Assembly: GCA_019636555.1 (NCBI GenBank) | Contig: JAHBXH010000001.1 | Span: 1,770,928 to 1,834,927, forward strand | Length of the DNA stretch: 64,000 nucleotides | Source: Phycisphaeraceae bacterium | Lineage (GTDB): Bacteria > Planctomycetota > Phycisphaerae > Phycisphaerales > UBA1924 | Direction: 5' to 3' | In this document: piece after piece, positions 43,003 through 51,904 of the stretch | Position numbering within the stretch: the first letter of the stretch is position 1 | How the letters are laid out: every line of letters begins with the position of its first letter | Program-made: the position numbers and the translations under genes | Notes under the pieces: generated by a model | What the model was told of the DNA's origin: nothing | Databases searched by the model: none | The model's input: only the letters and a program-made list of their open reading frames with translations

Positions 43003-43371
43003 ATGGAAACGGGCATGATCAACGGCATTCACACGATCGTGTATGCGCAGGATGCCGAGAAGGCGCGGGCGTTCTTTCGCGATGTGCTCGGGTTCGGAAG
43101 CGTCGATGCGGGGCGGGGCTGGCTGATCTTCGCGTTGCCGCCGGGAGAGATCGCGGCGCACCCTGCGGAGCCCCATCAGGCGGGGCGGCACGGGCTGTAC
43201 TTCATGTGCGACGACATCGAGCGGACGATCCGGGAGCTGAAATCAAAAAGCGTCGAGTTCGAGGGCGAACCGATCGATCGAGGGTGGGGGATACTTGTAT
43301 CGATGCGAGTGCCTGGGCTCGGCGCGATCGGCTTGTATCAGCCGAAACATCCGGTTGCGCACAGCAGGTAG
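43003..43371 (+). CDS. VOC/glyoxalase-like protein
   Basis: 122 aa. One VOC repeat pair: GIHTIVYAQDAEKARAFFRDVLGFG and LYFMCDDIERTIRELKSKSVEFEGEPI, closing with GLYQP. Dimeric members bind a metal ion and act as dioxygenases, isomerases or resistance proteins; no specific class is evident. It begins 6 nt after the small basic gene. Confidence 0.85.
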   Translation: METGMINGIHTIVYAQDAEKARAFFRDVLGFGSVDAGRGWLIFALPPGEIAAHPAEPHQAGRHGLYFMCDDIERTIRELKSKSVEFEGEPIDRGWGILVSMRVPGLGAIGLYQPKHPVAHSR

Positions 43372-43437
43372 CAAGAAATCAAGCGAATTTGAATTGGGAC
43401 GTTGGTGTCCAAGATCGGCGCCAGAGGAGTTCTGAAA

Positions 43438-43502
43438 CCCCCGCCGTCATCGCTTCGCAAAGCCTGCGCGATGACACCTCCCCCTTTGGCAAAGGGGGAG
43501 GA
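43438..43502 (-). repeat. CCTCCCCCTTTG-family dispersed repeat, copy 2
   Basis: Minus-strand reading matches copy 1 (CCTCCCCCTTTGCCAAAGGG, then GTGTCATCGCG and AAGCGATGACGG) with an 11-nt insertion in the second hairpin loop. It lies between the VOC gene and the convergent Gly-rich membrane protein gene. Confidence 0.75.
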
Positions 43503-43540
43503 CTATGCAGGGAGCACACAAAGAAAAAGCGGAGCCCGTA

Positions 43541-45097
43541 TCACTTGGCGACCTGCAGCACCGCTGACGGAGCATTCGTTTCCATGAACTGCGTCGAGAC
43601 GCCGACGATGCGCACGCGCACGGGGTTGAATTCCTTCTTTTCGACGAGGTACTTTTTGATCGCGTCCTGGCGCTCTTGCGCGAGGATGATGAGTAGATCC
43701 GCTGGGGCCTGGATGGTCTCGACGAGTTCGTTTTCCATGGCCGCGACCGCGGGTGCCGCGACTTCGGAGTTGGGGCCGACGAGCGCCGGCGCGGGCTTGC
43801 CCGCTTCGGCGGCCTTCTTGGCGAGCATCTCGTTGTACGCCACGACCATCTGATCTTCGAGCTGAGATTTGGTGAGCCGCGTGCCCTTCGCGCCGGTGCC
43901 GAAGAGTTTGACCGCGAACGAATCGCGCAGCGCTTCGTGGCGCACCTTCTTGCCGTCGGTGTCCATGTCGATCAGGCCCCAGATGCGCACCGCGGTCTCC
44001 GGCTGATCGTTGAGTTGCTTCGCGATCGTGCCGAGGCTCGCGAACCCGTCGGTCGTGATCTCGGATGTTCCCGAGACGAACATCACGCGCACGCCGGGGT
44101 TCTGATCCTGGCGCCCGTTCGCGGCGCGGAGCGCCTCCATCTTCTTCATCATCTCGTACCGCAGACCGTTGCTCTGCGCGTTTCCATTCTGAATCCGGTT
44201 GGCGATGCGCGCGGTCGGGTTGCCACGCATTCGTCCCCCTCCTCCACCCCCGCCCCCTCCCGCGCCGGGTGCTCCTGAGCCGGGCGATCCTGCTCCCGGT
44301 GAGCCTGAGCCGGGGGCCGGCTGGTTTCCGTTGCCGGGTTGGCCTTGGTTGTTGCCGGGCGCGCCGGGTTGATTCCCGTTGGGTTGTCCGTTCGGACCAC
44401 CATTTCTTCCGTTGTTGTTTTGGCCGCCATTGGGGCCACCATTTGGACCGCCCGGACCGAAGTCGCGGCGATCGGGTCGCGGCGCGGGGCTGGGCGGTTC
44501 ATCGCCCGCGCGCGGCTTGAACGTATCGAGCGAAGCGAGATTGATGTCCTTGCTCGGCTCGCGCGGGCCACGGAAGCCGCCGGGTCCGCCCGGTCCACCG
44601 GGGCCGAAGGGGAACTGCGGCGTTTCACCTTTGGCGACACGCTTGGCCATGTCGTCGAACATCTGCTCGCGGATCTGCTGCATGACTTCGCGGTTTGATT
44701 CGTCGCGGAAGAAGTCGCGGCGCTCGCCTTCTTCCTTCATCGTGCCCATCTTCTCGCGGAAGAGGCGATCCATTTCGGTCTTGTACTGGGCCTGGCGGAG
44801 TTCGTCCATGTTCTGAAAGCGCGCGGTCGCCATCGCGGCTTTGCCTTCTTCGAATGTCTTGGGCAATTGCAGCGGGCGGTTGCGGACGAAGAGCACGCCG
44901 CCATAGACCAGCGCGGCGCAAGCCATGCCGGCGAGCCCAATCGCGGCGATTTTCTTCTGTTTGGGAGTCCAGTCGTGCGAGACGGCCTTGCTCGCGCTGG
45001 ATGCCGCGGCGGAGAAGAGGTCGCGCCGGGATGAACCGCCACCCTTGTGCTTGTCGGGGATGTCGAGGCCCTCTAGAAGACTTGGGTTTTTGTTCAT
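43541..45097 (-). CDS. Membrane-anchored Gly/Pro-rich protein with DUF748-tail-like domain
   Basis: 518 aa. Short cytoplasmic lead, one membrane helix (IAAIGLAGMACAALVYGGVLF, about 50-70), a charged helical region, then about 150 residues of Gly/Pro/Asn repeats (GGPNGGPNGG, GNQPGAPGNN, a poly-Gly run), and a C-terminal region of about 190 residues. That region aligns by eye with the C-terminus of the DUF748 protein at 48254-51694: FVSGTSEITTDGFASL vs FAAGSFELAPESISAL, and KYLVEKKEFNPVRV vs DFLVQEKKLDPSRV. It may be a periplasmic/cell-wall-binding module. The ATG at 45097 is chosen because the longer frame runs through repeats. Confidence 0.65.
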   Translation of the reverse strand: MNKNPSLLEGLDIPDKHKGGGSSRRDLFSAAASSASKAVSHDWTPKQKKIAAIGLAGMACAALVYGGVLFVRNRPLQLPKTFEEGKAAMATARFQNMDELRQAQYKTEMDRLFREKMGTMKEEGERRDFFRDESNREVMQQIREQMFDDMAKRVAKGETPQFPFGPGGPGGPGGFRGPREPSKDINLASLDTFKPRAGDEPPSPAPRPDRRDFGPGGPNGGPNGGQNNNGRNGGPNGQPNGNQPGAPGNNQGQPGNGNQPAPGSGSPGAGSPGSGAPGAGGGGGGGGGRMRGNPTARIANRIQNGNAQSNGLRYEMMKKMEALRAANGRQDQNPGVRVMFVSGTSEITTDGFASLGTIAKQLNDQPETAVRIWGLIDMDTDGKKVRHEALRDSFAVKLFGTGAKGTRLTKSQLEDQMVVAYNEMLAKKAAEAGKPAPALVGPNSEVAAPAVAAMENELVETIQAPADLLIILAQERQDAIKKYLVEKKEFNPVRVRIVGVSTQFMETNAPSAVLQVAK

Positions 45098-45121
45098 GGT
45101 CTTGCTCACTGGGGAGGTGGG

Positions 45122-45333
45122 TAGAAGTGGCGAAGTGGCAGAGTGGCAAAGAAAAGCAGGGAGTTCACCACAGAGGACACAGAGGACACAGAGAAAGACG
45201 GGAGAGGCATGGGAGTGGCGGATTTCGGAGCGAAAGGCAGGTGAAACACAGAAGGCCACGGAGAACCACGGAGGCGGACACGGAGAAAGGAGCGGAGCGG
45301 GAGAATCTCAAATCTCAAATCTCAAATCTCAAA
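45122..45333 (-). repeat. Composite intergenic repeat array upstream of the Gly-rich protein gene
   Basis: On the minus strand, in order: four perfect TTTGAGA units (45333-45306), CTCCGTG-rich blocks, CTCTGTGTCCTCTGTG with GTGGTGAACTCCCTGC (about 45195-45153), and TTTGCCACTCTGCCACTTCG. It matches the array at 38986-39250 in block order and in orientation relative to the following start codon. This fills most of the 294-base gap, which has no gene. Confidence 0.65.
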
Positions 45334-45391
45334 TGGCAGATGGTGAAATCGGGTGCGCTTGGGGAACGGGCGTCGAGACTTGAGGTAGGGG

Positions 45392-46108
45392 TTACTGGGT
45401 GTTGGCATCGAATCGGCCGGCGTGACCGTCGGCGAACAAAACGTTGCGCACGCGGTGGAAGAAGGAGACGGTGACAGGGTCGCCCTCGCCGGGCTGCTTG
45501 TCGAAGGTGCCGCCGTCGAAGTCGTAGATGATCGGCGTGTTGGTGGGCTGGGTGCGGAGGTACATCGCGAAGAAGTTGCGGCGGCGACCGTTTGAATCGG
45601 TGCCGGTGAATTCATCGCCGAGGGCGCTGACGTAGGTGTAGGAACTGCCTCCGATTTTTTCGGTGACGGGGGTCGTCGAGGTGTCTTTGAAAGTCTCTCT
45701 CCAGATGACGCGATCGCCGGGGCAGCGCCAGGCGGGGCTCTCGCGATCGAGCTGATCGAGCATGGCGATGTTGAGCGGGGGGTTGGGGTCGCCGCTGAGC
45801 CACGGATCGGGCATGTACTTGGCGACGGGGAACTTTTCCTTCCACTGGTTTTTGTAGAGCTCGACCGCCTGGCCGACGGAACGCATGTTGACGGTGCACG
45901 CGGCACGCCGTGCGGAATCGCGGGCCGGGCCGAGTGCCGGGAGCAGGATGGCGATGAGCAGCGCGATGATCGAGATGACGACCAGGAGCTCGATGATGGT
46001 GAAGGCGTGAAGGAGCTTGGCGCGGGAGGTGGGGGGAGTAAATGGTGTGGAGCGGGCGCGTTGCGCGGGCGCTAAAGAACGACGGATATTGGACTTGGAA
46101 CTGGGCAT
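45392..46108 (-). CDS. Prepilin-type (type II pseudopilin-like) protein
   Basis: 238 aa. A 38-residue lead ends at [26 protein letters not shown], the type IV prepilin N-methylation segment; the residue before Phe is Ala rather than the usual Gly, and Glu+5 is kept. The mature part ends with [12 protein letters not shown], a feature of planctomycete DUF1559-like pseudopilins. Processed by prepilin peptidase and placed in the inner membrane. The planctomycete genomes hold many such paralogues; function unclear. The longer open frame to 46603 would only add repeat-coded residues. Confidence 0.85.
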   Translation of the reverse strand: MPSSKSNIRRSLAPAQRARSTPFTPPTSRAKLLHAFTIIELLVVISIIALLIAILLPALGPARDSARRAACTVNMRSVGQAVELYKNQWKEKFPVAKYMPDPWLSGDPNPPLNIAMLDQLDRESPAWRCPGDRVIWRETFKDTSTTPVTEKIGGSSYTYVSALGDEFTGTDSNGRRRNFFAMYLRTQPTNTPIIYDFDGGTFDKQPGEGDPVTVSFFHRVRNVLFADGHAGRFDANTQ

Positions 46109-46497
46109 GGGCGCGGAGACTCCGCTGGGAGAGAAGAACCGGAAGGGATAACGGTATCGGGGCTGGGGTATTTCGGAAAAGAGGGGGTTTGGCACCGGGA
46201 AAAGGAGGCACTTGGTACTAGGCATTAGGGGGCAGGCATTGGGCACTGGGAGGCGGGAGTCGGGAGAGATCGCGGCCAGCCTGGGCAGAATCGGATTCTG
46301 CGTGAAGCGCAGCATTGCTGCTCGGTGGATGGGTTGCGGCGCGCCGAGCCTGAGTGTGCCGGTGGCCCGGGCCCTGGGAAGGCAGCGCAATTCTCTTTGC
46401 CTTTCGATCCAATCGCACTGACCTTGAAGCAAGCTCAGTGCTACGAAGTCGATGCCATCTGGCTGAGTCTGCAATGGCCGCTGTCGCCACAACGGCT
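46109..46497. other. Gene-free stretch with repeat-like sequence
   Basis: Contains GGCATTAGGGGGCAGGCATT-like low-complexity repeats near 46220-46250 and the first hairpin repeat at 46416-46452. No supported gene. Confidence 0.4.
46416..46452. repeat. CACTGACCTTG hairpin repeat, copy 1
   Basis: CACTGACCTTGAAGCAAGCT followed by CAGTGCTACGAAGTCGA. One stem mismatch compared with copy 3 (47127-47163). Lies just past the 3' end of the membrane-protein gene. Confidence 0.7.
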
Positions 46498-47061
46498 TCA
46501 CGACATCGCAGTCGTCCAATTCTTCCGCATTTCCCGCGACTTGATCACGGCGAGATAGAGTCCCGCGAGTTCGCATGCTGCCACGATTGCGATCGACACC
46601 CAAGCCAGGGTAAGCGGTGTCCGGAGCGTGGGGAGCAGAATGCCGACGAGATTCACGAGCAGCAAGACGGCCGTCGCGACAAACGCCAGCGATTCAAAGA
46701 CGGACGCCCAGCGAGTAATTGACAGGTTCTGCATATGGCGGGCGTCGGTAGCGACCGCCCGAACGACAATCATGAATGAAGCGATGGAAATGAGCAGTAC
46801 AACCGGCTCGCGTGCCTCGCTGATGTCGGGACTCAGCCATTCCAGACCACGGGTCAGGGCCACGACGGAGAGCAGGCAGGAGAAAAAGATCGAAGGGCGG
46901 CGCAGGAGCCCGAGACGGAGTCGGGTGTTGGCGGCGAAAGCAGCCGCCGCGACAAGGATCCAGATCGCGACGCCGAGCCACATTGGCGGGCGACTGGCGA
47001 GGGGAACGGCAGGTGGCCATGACCGTGCGTTGCAGTGGCTCCCAAATCCCATCTCAGGCAT
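46498..47061 (-). CDS. Multispan membrane protein, unknown function
   Basis: 187 aa with five or so hydrophobic helices ([85 protein letters not shown]) and a basic C-terminal end. I recognise no family. An internal ATG at 46983 begins right before the first helix and may be the true start; the 26 residues before it look less protein-like. The gene is bracketed by CACTGACCTTG-type hairpin repeats on both sides. Confidence 0.6.
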   Translation of the reverse strand: MPEMGFGSHCNARSWPPAVPLASRPPMWLGVAIWILVAAAAFAANTRLRLGLLRRPSIFFSCLLSVVALTRGLEWLSPDISEAREPVVLLISIASFMIVVRAVATDARHMQNLSITRWASVFESLAFVATAVLLLVNLVGILLPTLRTPLTLAWVSIAIVAACELAGLYLAVIKSREMRKNWTTAMS

Positions 47062-47065
47062 CGTG

Positions 47066-47092
47066 GCACTGACCTCGTTTTGAGGTCAGTGC
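47066..47092. repeat. CACTGACCTTG hairpin repeat, copy 2
   Basis: GCACTGACCTC-GTTTT-GAGGTCAGTGC, an 11-bp perfect stem. It lies 4 nt before the membrane-protein ATG (minus strand); on the plus strand it is followed by GTCTTTCT. Confidence 0.75.
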
Positions 47093-47126
47093 GTCTTTCT
47101 GCCTTCGCCGGTTTGCGATCAAGGGC

Positions 47127-47163
47127 CACTGACCTTGAAGCAAGGTCAGTGCCACGAAGTCGA
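47127..47163. repeat. CACTGACCTTG hairpin repeat, copy 3
   Basis: CACTGACCTTG-AAG-CAAGGTCAGTG, an 11-bp perfect stem followed by CCACGAAGTCGA, the same trailing segment as copy 1. Confidence 0.75.
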
Positions 47164-47211
47164 AATCAACCGCCGATGAACTGCCTCGCCCTCAAATCCA
47201 GTTGAATCAAA

Positions 47212-48021
47212 TCAGTGGCGCCTGCGGCGCGTGGCGATCAGTCCGGCGAGAGAGAACGCTGCCGCGGTGCTTGGGGTTGGGACAGGGAAGAGGGAGAAGG
47301 TGCTGGGGATGCACGAGACGAGCGGGGCGCCGCCGAAGGCGGTGGGATAGAAGCCATAGGGGGTGTTGCCGCCGGTGCAGATTGATTCATGGAGCCAGGT
47401 CAGGCGGTAGTCGCCGGGCGGAAGATAGCCGCCGAGTGCGAAGGGGATGAAGAAGTTTCCGACGCCGTTGATGGTGGTGTCGGACATGTTGACGTAGGAG
47501 AAGCCGGTGTTGATGTCGGTCAGCGTGAACTCAGCGGTGACGGCGTGGTACGAGCCCGTGTTGTAAGAGGTGCCCTGGCTCACGCCGTTCCAGGTCCAGG
47601 CCAGGCCCTGTGAGAGGTTGAACGAGATTTCGCCGTAGGCGCGGCCGTAGGACTCTTCGAGTCGGTGCGGGCCGATGTTGGACGCGAAGACCTCTGCGGA
47701 GGTGCAGGCGTCGAGTGTCGCGCCCCAGAACGGGCCCCCGACACCCGGACTTGTGGGATTGAATGTGGCGGCGACCACGGCGAAGCCGCGGCCGGAGAAC
47801 CCGTTGTTGTTGAACAGGCGATTCTCGGTGGCGGAGAAATCATTGCCCGTGCCGGGCGGCGTGCTGGTTTGACCGAAGTTTCCGACGGTTGTGCTGTTCG
47901 GAAGCACGTAGTGGGCGTTGGCCTGTGAGACTTGATACGAGGCCGTCAGGGTGCCTTGGGCGCGGACGACAGACGCAGTGGCGGCGGCTCCGACGACGAA
48001 GGCGATCACAAACTGGTTCAT
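47212..48021 (-). CDS. Exported PEP-CTERM-like protein
   Basis: 269 aa. Signal peptide (FVIAFVVGAAATASVVRAQ), a beta-rich body, and a C-terminal sorting-like tail: VPTPSTAAAFSLAGLIATRRRRH, i.e. a Pro-rich motif, a short hydrophobic helix and a basic cluster, as in PEP-CTERM proteins recognised by exosortase. The central P-E-P is here P-T-P-S. Probably cell-surface or matrix associated; no exosortase is in the window. Confidence 0.75.
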   Translation of the reverse strand: MNQFVIAFVVGAAATASVVRAQGTLTASYQVSQANAHYVLPNSTTVGNFGQTSTPPGTGNDFSATENRLFNNNGFSGRGFAVVAATFNPTSPGVGGPFWGATLDACTSAEVFASNIGPHRLEESYGRAYGEISFNLSQGLAWTWNGVSQGTSYNTGSYHAVTAEFTLTDINTGFSYVNMSDTTINGVGNFFIPFALGGYLPPGDYRLTWLHESICTGGNTPYGFYPTAFGGAPLVSCIPSTFSLFPVPTPSTAAAFSLAGLIATRRRRH

Positions 48022-48227
48022 CTCTCACTCCTTTTTGAACGAGGGCGGGGCTCTCCGGTCGAGGCGAGGGCAGATCGGTCGGCGCGCGCATGCATCGCCT
48101 CACGATAATCGGCGGCGATTGCAGACCGGCCAAAGACGAGGGGAGGGGGAGGTCGCTTCACTCCCGAGTCTGCGTACGGACCGGCGCCGTCTTGCAGTGG
48201 AGGGGGCAAAAATCTTTGTGTGTGTGT

Positions 48228-48242
48228 GGGGGGGGGGGGGGG
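48228..48242. repeat. Homopolymer run of 15 G after a (TG)n tract
   Basis: TGTGTGTGTG then 15 consecutive G, ending 11 nt beyond the DUF748 stop codon. Such runs slip in replication and in sequencing. The 48022-48253 gap has no gene. Confidence 0.8.
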
Positions 48243-48253
48243 CGGAAAAATGG

Positions 48254-51200
48254 CTACTTGTAGACTTCAAACACAGCTCGCGGCTTTTCGGACTCCTGCT
48301 TCGTCGGATCGGGCTCGGCGGCTTTGACGCGCGAGGGGTCGAGTTTCTTTTCCTGCACCAGGAAATCGACGACGGCGGTTGCGCGTTTCTGGCAGAGATC
48401 GACGACGCGCTCGGGGGGCAGTTCGGTCGCTTCGATGAGCGCTGCCTCCATTTCTTCAATCGGGGGCGGCGGCGCGACGCCGGAACCGACTCGCCGCACG
48501 GATGGCGGGGGCGGCTGATTGGCGGCTCTGGCTTTCTCGATCTGCAACTGATCGAAAGCGATCATCGTCTGCTCTTTCAGCTGCTGATCGCTGAGCTTCT
48601 GCGAGGCCTTGCCCTTGCCGAAAATGTTCTCGGCGTAGCGCTCGCGCAGAATTTGGCGGCGGAGTTCGAGGCTGTCGGACTCGGGCTCGACCTGGCCGCG
48701 AACGGCGAGGGAGATGCCGGGTCGATCGGTCAATCCCTTGACGAGTGTGTCGAGCGCGGAGATCGACTCGGGCGCGAGCTCGAACGAGCCCGCGGCGAAG
48801 ACGACTTGGGAAAGGTCCTGATCGCCGCCGCCGAACATCGCGCCGAGGATCTGGAAGGGCGCGGTCGCGGCCTTGACGAGCAGACCGGAAAAAGCCTGCC
48901 AGATGACGCCACCGAGGCTGAACTTCGGATCGGTGAGATCGCCGGTGAAGGGGATCTTGCTCTTGATCTGGTCGTTGGAATCGCGGAGGAGCGCGAGGCC
49001 GAGCTCGAGCGGCGCATCGATCGCATCCTCGCTCTTCACACGCTCGCCGAGCTTGAGGTGATCGAAGGCAAAGTCGATTTCGCCTTTGACTTTTTCGTTC
49101 TCGATCTCGAACGGGATCTGCGTCGTCATGCGGCCGTCGGCCATCTGATAGCCGAGGAAGCGGCCGGTGGGGCCGGAGTACGGCGGCACGGGGATCGAGG
49201 AAAGCGAGATCTTGATGTTCGCGGTCGGCGAATCCCTGAATGCCTCGGCCGTGCCGGTCACGGCGAGCTTGCCGCTGTTGTTCACTTTCGCGGCGACGTT
49301 CACTTCCGAAGGCGTTCCGGCGGCGGTCGAGAGCGGAACGATCGAAACGTTGATGTCTTCGGCGGCGATGACTGTGGCGGGGGAGGTTGAGGAATCGGTG
49401 AGGTCGAGCGTGCCGCCGTTGAGTTCGAAGCGATCGAGGTTGATGTTGAATGGGATGAGGCCAGCGAGCGTGAACTTGCCGCGGTCGCTGGGGGGCTCTT
49501 TTGTAAAGCCTTCGGGCGGGATGATCGGGGGCGAACCCTTGAGGCCGAGGCCATCGACCGAGACGAGCGTCGCGGCGACGGACTTGGCTTGGGTGTCGAG
49601 CTTGAGCGCATCCACTTTCGCGCCCGAAACGGTGAGCGATGTATCGCCCAGTTTGGCGGATTTCGCGGCGACTTGAGAGGCGGATGCATTGCCGCCGACT
49701 GTCAGGGAAGGTGTTGTTCCGGGCGCGCCGGCGACGGCGAGTTCGCCGCTGAAGGAGGCGCCGCCGATTCCGGCGGTCACGGGTCCGTGCGCGTCGCTTG
49801 CGGAAGCATCGATGCCGCCGAGGGAGGCGTCGCCCTTGTAGGAGATGTTGACTTGGCCCGCGCTCGAGCGGGCGAGCGCCGCTGCGCCCTTGATTCCGAA
49901 TTGCTCCATCGCGACTTTGGTGTCGCCGGTTTGCGGGAGCGGCCCGCCCGCGGTGACTCCCTCGCCCTTGATGTCGCCCTTCCATTTGATGTCGATATCT
50001 GCCGCGGCGGAGGTGTCGAGCGTTGCATCGCTCTGGATGTCGAGTGATTTCGCGCCGAGGACGACGCCATGCTCGGATGATTCGAACGTGAGCGGCGCGA
50101 TGCGTGTGCGGCCTTTCCAGGCGGTTCTCGCGCCGCCGGCGGGAGGGAGTTCGGCGCGGAAGTCGCCGTTGAGGGCGATGATGCTGTTGCCCAGGCGCGC
50201 CGGGGGAAGCGGCGCGAGCGCGGAGGCGGGGATGTAGGGCGAGGCGACTCCCGCGTTGAGGTCGGTCGCTTCGATGTGGCCTTGGATGATCTGGTCGAGC
50301 GGCTTGATGTCGCCCTTGATGGCGGCGATGCCTTGCTTTTCGAACTTCACGTTCAGGGCGAAGGGCGTGAGGAATTGATCGGAGCTCTTGATCGGACCGG
50401 CGTGGATTGTGACATCGGACATGAACAGTTTCACGGGGTCGGGCGCGGAGAGATCGGCAAACGTGTGGCGGTAATTGGTGATGTCGAGAGCGGTGAGCTC
50501 GATCGTCCAGGGATTTTGGATATCACTGAGGAGCTGCTTGAGTCCGGTCAAGAGGCGGACGACGGGATAGGGGATCGCGGCGACGTCTTCGTGGATGATG
50601 GGCTCGACTGCGGGGAGTTCCAGTTTTTCGTGCGCGTCGTTGAGCAGGGCATCGGCGATGCGCTGCGGCACGGAACGACCTTTGCTGAGCTCGAGCAGGC
50701 TTTCGCCGCCATCGACTTCGACTTTGGCGATCGAGATGCTGCGGGCGTCGGCGTCGGCGTCGATGTCGGTGACGGTGACTTTGTCCGCTCCGGCATCGGC
50801 GCGACCTTTGATGATGTCCTGCCAGGGGACGATGAGCTTGGGAGTTTCCAAAGTTGCGGTGGAAACATGGAACTTCGCGACGCGGGGCGAGGCGGCGGGC
50901 GCGAAGTCGTAGGAGAGTCTCGCGCCGAGCGTGGCGCCTTCGAGGCTGATGTCGGTGTAGCGCATGACGTAGGGCATGAAGCGGGCGGGCTGGATGCCGA
51001 CGGCTTCGATCTCGCCCTTGCTCGTGAGCGGGTTGACCTGGAGCGTGCCCGTCCAGGTGACTTTGGCGCCCTCGTCGGTCGAGAACTCGATCTTCATCGG
51101 GTTCACGTAGTCGGGGTTGGTATCGACGTTGGTGATGCGGAATGAAGCGCCGTGGATCTCGCGCTCGAAGGGCTTGGGCGTGGAGAGGTCTTTGAGATCG

Positions 51201-51694
51201 GCCTCGCCTTTTTCGACGGAGAGTTCGCGGACGACCACGCGCGGCAGGCGCTTGAGCGGCTCTTCCGGCTTTGCATTCGGATCTGGAGGAGCCGGCTTGA
51301 TCAACTTTGCGAGCGTGTTCGTGCCGTCGGCTTCGACGCGCGCGCGGATGAACGGCGCGACGACTTTGACCGTGTCGAAGTGCCACCCGCGGGAGAAGAT
51401 GGTTGCGAGTGGTTGGAAATTGGCGTCGAGTTGATCGAGCGCGAAAACCTTTTCGCCCGCGAGGTCTTTGACTTCGAGCTTGTCGAGCGAGAGCCAGAAG
51501 GTGTAGGGATTGGTGTACGCGCGGTCGAGCGTGATGGTGGCGTTGAGGCGCTTTTGCACCTGCGGCACGATGATCTTGCGGATGATGAGCGGGACGGCGA
51601 AGAAGCCAAAGAGCGTGTACAGGATGATGGCGATGGGCAGGTAGACGAGAAGGAAGCGCTTCTTGCGGGACCAGCGGGGCGCTGAATTGGTCAT
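48254..51694 (-). CDS. DUF748 (AsmA-like) large membrane-anchored protein
   Basis: 1146 aa. Basic cytoplasmic lead, one membrane helix (FLLVYLPIAIILYTLFGFFAV), then the DUF748 start (NATITLDRAYTNPYTFWLSLDKLEVKDL) and a very long beta-rich periplasmic body, as in AsmA/TamB-like lipid-transport or envelope proteins. The last ~200 residues (FAAGSFELAPESISALDTL ... VDFLVQEKKLDPSRVKA) are an OmpA-like/DUF748 tail that also occurs in the Gly-rich protein at 43541-45097. Possibly moves or organises envelope lipids; function inferred from family. Confidence 0.88.
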   Translation of the reverse strand: MTNSAPRWSRKKRFLLVYLPIAIILYTLFGFFAVPLIIRKIIVPQVQKRLNATITLDRAYTNPYTFWLSLDKLEVKDLAGEKVFALDQLDANFQPLATIFSRGWHFDTVKVVAPFIRARVEADGTNTLAKLIKPAPPDPNAKPEEPLKRLPRVVVRELSVEKGEADLKDLSTPKPFEREIHGASFRITNVDTNPDYVNPMKIEFSTDEGAKVTWTGTLQVNPLTSKGEIEAVGIQPARFMPYVMRYTDISLEGATLGARLSYDFAPAASPRVAKFHVSTATLETPKLIVPWQDIIKGRADAGADKVTVTDIDADADARSISIAKVEVDGGESLLELSKGRSVPQRIADALLNDAHEKLELPAVEPIIHEDVAAIPYPVVRLLTGLKQLLSDIQNPWTIELTALDITNYRHTFADLSAPDPVKLFMSDVTIHAGPIKSSDQFLTPFALNVKFEKQGIAAIKGDIKPLDQIIQGHIEATDLNAGVASPYIPASALAPLPPARLGNSIIALNGDFRAELPPAGGARTAWKGRTRIAPLTFESSEHGVVLGAKSLDIQSDATLDTSAAADIDIKWKGDIKGEGVTAGGPLPQTGDTKVAMEQFGIKGAAALARSSAGQVNISYKGDASLGGIDASASDAHGPVTAGIGGASFSGELAVAGAPGTTPSLTVGGNASASQVAAKSAKLGDTSLTVSGAKVDALKLDTQAKSVAATLVSVDGLGLKGSPPIIPPEGFTKEPPSDRGKFTLAGLIPFNINLDRFELNGGTLDLTDSSTSPATVIAAEDINVSIVPLSTAAGTPSEVNVAAKVNNSGKLAVTGTAEAFRDSPTANIKISLSSIPVPPYSGPTGRFLGYQMADGRMTTQIPFEIENEKVKGEIDFAFDHLKLGERVKSEDAIDAPLELGLALLRDSNDQIKSKIPFTGDLTDPKFSLGGVIWQAFSGLLVKAATAPFQILGAMFGGGDQDLSQVVFAAGSFELAPESISALDTLVKGLTDRPGISLAVRGQVEPESDSLELRRQILRERYAENIFGKGKASQKLSDQQLKEQTMIAFDQLQIEKARAANQPPPPSVRRVGSGVAPPPPIEEMEAALIEATELPPERVVDLCQKRATAVVDFLVQEKKLDPSRVKAAEPDPTKQESEKPRAVFEVYK

Positions 51695-51733
51695 AGCAGA
51701 GTTATAACACGCGGGTCGAGCGGCGTCGGCCGG

Positions 51734-51904
51734 ATGGATTTAGCCGAACTCATCCGACCGTTTCGGCGTCGCGAGCTCGAGGCCATGGGGATTCAGCCGA
51801 ACGGCGAAGCAGAAAGGGCATTCCTCGCGATCCGGCGGGCGCTCTCGGCGCAAGGCGTGGCGCGCAGGGCGTTTTACCAGCCGAGTTTCTTCTCAAAGCG
51901 GTAG
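51734..51904 (+). CDS. 56-aa ORF, low confidence
   Basis: The frame MDLAELIRPFRRRELEAMGI...QGVARRAF sits in the 179-base gap upstream of the DUF748 gene and overlaps the 3' end of the convergent cupin gene by 31 nt. Composition is protein-like (helix-rich), but no good ribosome-binding site and no family are seen. Confidence 0.22.
   Translation: MDLAELIRPFRRRELEAMGIQPNGEAERAFLAIRRALSAQGVARRAFYQPSFFSKR

Noticed and set aside
45306..45333. CRISPR-like array from the four TCTCAAA units
   Set aside because: Units are 7 bp, directly adjacent and without spacers; no cas genes are present in the window.
48456..49985. 509-codon open frame inside the DUF748 gene, other frame
   Set aside because: Arg-rich out-of-frame product on the same strand as the real gene.
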